Below are positions 63,625-64,000 of a stretch of DNA of 64,000 nucleotides, in pieces. The notes under the pieces were generated by a model. The model made no database searches. It saw only the letters and a program-made list of their open reading frames with translations, and was not told the DNA's origin. Location of the stretch: NCBI GenBank assembly GCA_001596155.1, contig CP014771.1, forward strand, positions 682,001-746,000. Reading direction: 5' to 3'. The translations under genes were made by a program, and so were the position numbers. This stretch comes from Hymenobacter psoromatis. GTDB taxonomy: Bacteria; Bacteroidota; Bacteroidia; Cytophagales; Hymenobacteraceae. The first letter of the stretch is position 1; each line of letters opens with the position of its first letter.

Positions 63625-64000
63625 CTATAATTGAATGGTCCGGCTGATAGTGCGGCCGCCGAGGCGGGCCTGCACGGTCAGGCTTTCAGGCAGGCCGGTG
63701 GCCTCGGCCAGGCTCACGGGCTCGCCGTGTACCAGGTGGTCGGCCTGGCGCAGCAGCCCGCCGAGGCGGAGCCGCCGCCGGGGCTGGTCGGACGCCGGGC
63801 TGGGCGCGGCGGCCACTACTGCCGCTACCGCTGGGCGACTGGTTTCGGGGCCGCGCCGCACATCTACCTCAATAATGCCGGCCGGGGCAGCTGGCACTGC
63901 GGCAACCGCAACTTGCGTGGGTGTTTCAGACGCGGCCGGCGTTTCCGGGGCCACGCGGGGGTAGGCAGGTGAGGCTGGCCCGCCGGGCCGTTCCGCCGCC
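63625..64000 (-). CDS. Partial unrecognised gene (C-terminal part only)
   Basis: The frame is open to the right edge, so the start lies outside the window. The visible 124 codons comprise a Pro/Ala/Val-rich linker followed by a small domain (RRRLRLGGLLRQADHLVHGE, then LTVQARLGGRTISRTIQL). No family was recognised. The position upstream of a barrel gene may mean a regulatory or envelope partner (speculative). Confidence 0.55.
   Translation of the reverse strand, partial: AAERPGGPASPAYPRVAPETPAASETPTQVAVAAVPAAPAGIIEVDVRRGPETSRPAVAAVVAAAPSPASDQPRRRLRLGGLLRQADHLVHGEPVSLAEATGLPESLTVQARLGGRTISRTIQL

Noticed and set aside
1..64000. tRNA or rRNA genes
   Set aside because: No cloverleaf-like sequence or rRNA segment was recognised while reading either strand. 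A dedicated scan was not possible.

Overview
The window is high-GC DNA of a Bacteroidota bacterium. The best fit by gene content and style is a Hymenobacter-like Cytophagales species. The support is TamL/Omp85 proteins, PorT-type barrels, DUF4369-TlpA proteins, a CzcA pump fused to a TolC-like protein, OmpA with thrombospondin-3 repeats, weak Shine-Dalgarno signals and TAnnTTTG-like promoters. The genus is inferred, not shown. Two traits run through the whole window: long perfect or near-perfect inverted repeats between genes, falling into several sequence families, and a scattered G-run-TAGGG oligomer.

Layout. (1) 1-9191: a metal and redox block, with an RND metal pump fused to its outer-membrane channel (cut at the left edge), its lipoprotein adaptor, a periplasmic thioredoxin, an ApbE flavin transferase, a DUF4266 lipoprotein, a VIT1/CCC1 transporter and a CusRS-like two-component pair. 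(2) 9494-14034: a ClC exchanger, a DJ-1/PfpI protein, a frameshifted zinc-free MDR oxidoreductase, and the ohr-ohrR peroxide defence pair with a likely operator. (3) 14145-23872: an AT-rich orphan gene, then a second efflux set (two tandem TolC paralogues split by an intact IS5-family element, an AcrB-like pump and its adaptor). (4) 23924-27462: two outer-membrane barrels and a second ClC of the fluoride-exporter type. (5) 27506-33916: a compact three-gene defence operon comprising a PstI/BsuBI methyltransferase-endonuclease fusion, a RecD-like SF1 helicase and a helical-repeat protein with an OB-like tail. This is the most system-like novelty here. (6) 34043-47582: mostly housekeeping and envelope genes (SWIM protein, SPFH protein, TonB-like protein, OmpA, gatB, a TlpA-like protein, thioesterase, pcm, sugar transferase, riboflavin synthase). 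(7) 47635-50242: an IS graveyard holding an IS701/IS4-like element with a -1 frameshift, an IS5-type remnant, a truncated ISAs1 gene and a decapitated alpha/beta hydrolase. (8) 50853-54038: a soluble hybrid histidine kinase with twelve 21-residue repeats between two PAS domains. (9) 54400-64000: PAP2 phosphatase, hemF, a fused 2-oxoacid dehydrogenase E1, TamL, a SpoU-type RNA methyltransferase and a barrel gene, with a partial gene at the right edge.

The inverted repeats interact with genes. One lies in frame inside the E1 dehydrogenase, one supplies the first codons of the PAP2 gene, and others supply stop codons or separate genes that belong together (response regulator from kinase, efflux pump from adaptor). 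All calls come from reading the sequence; no database search was run.
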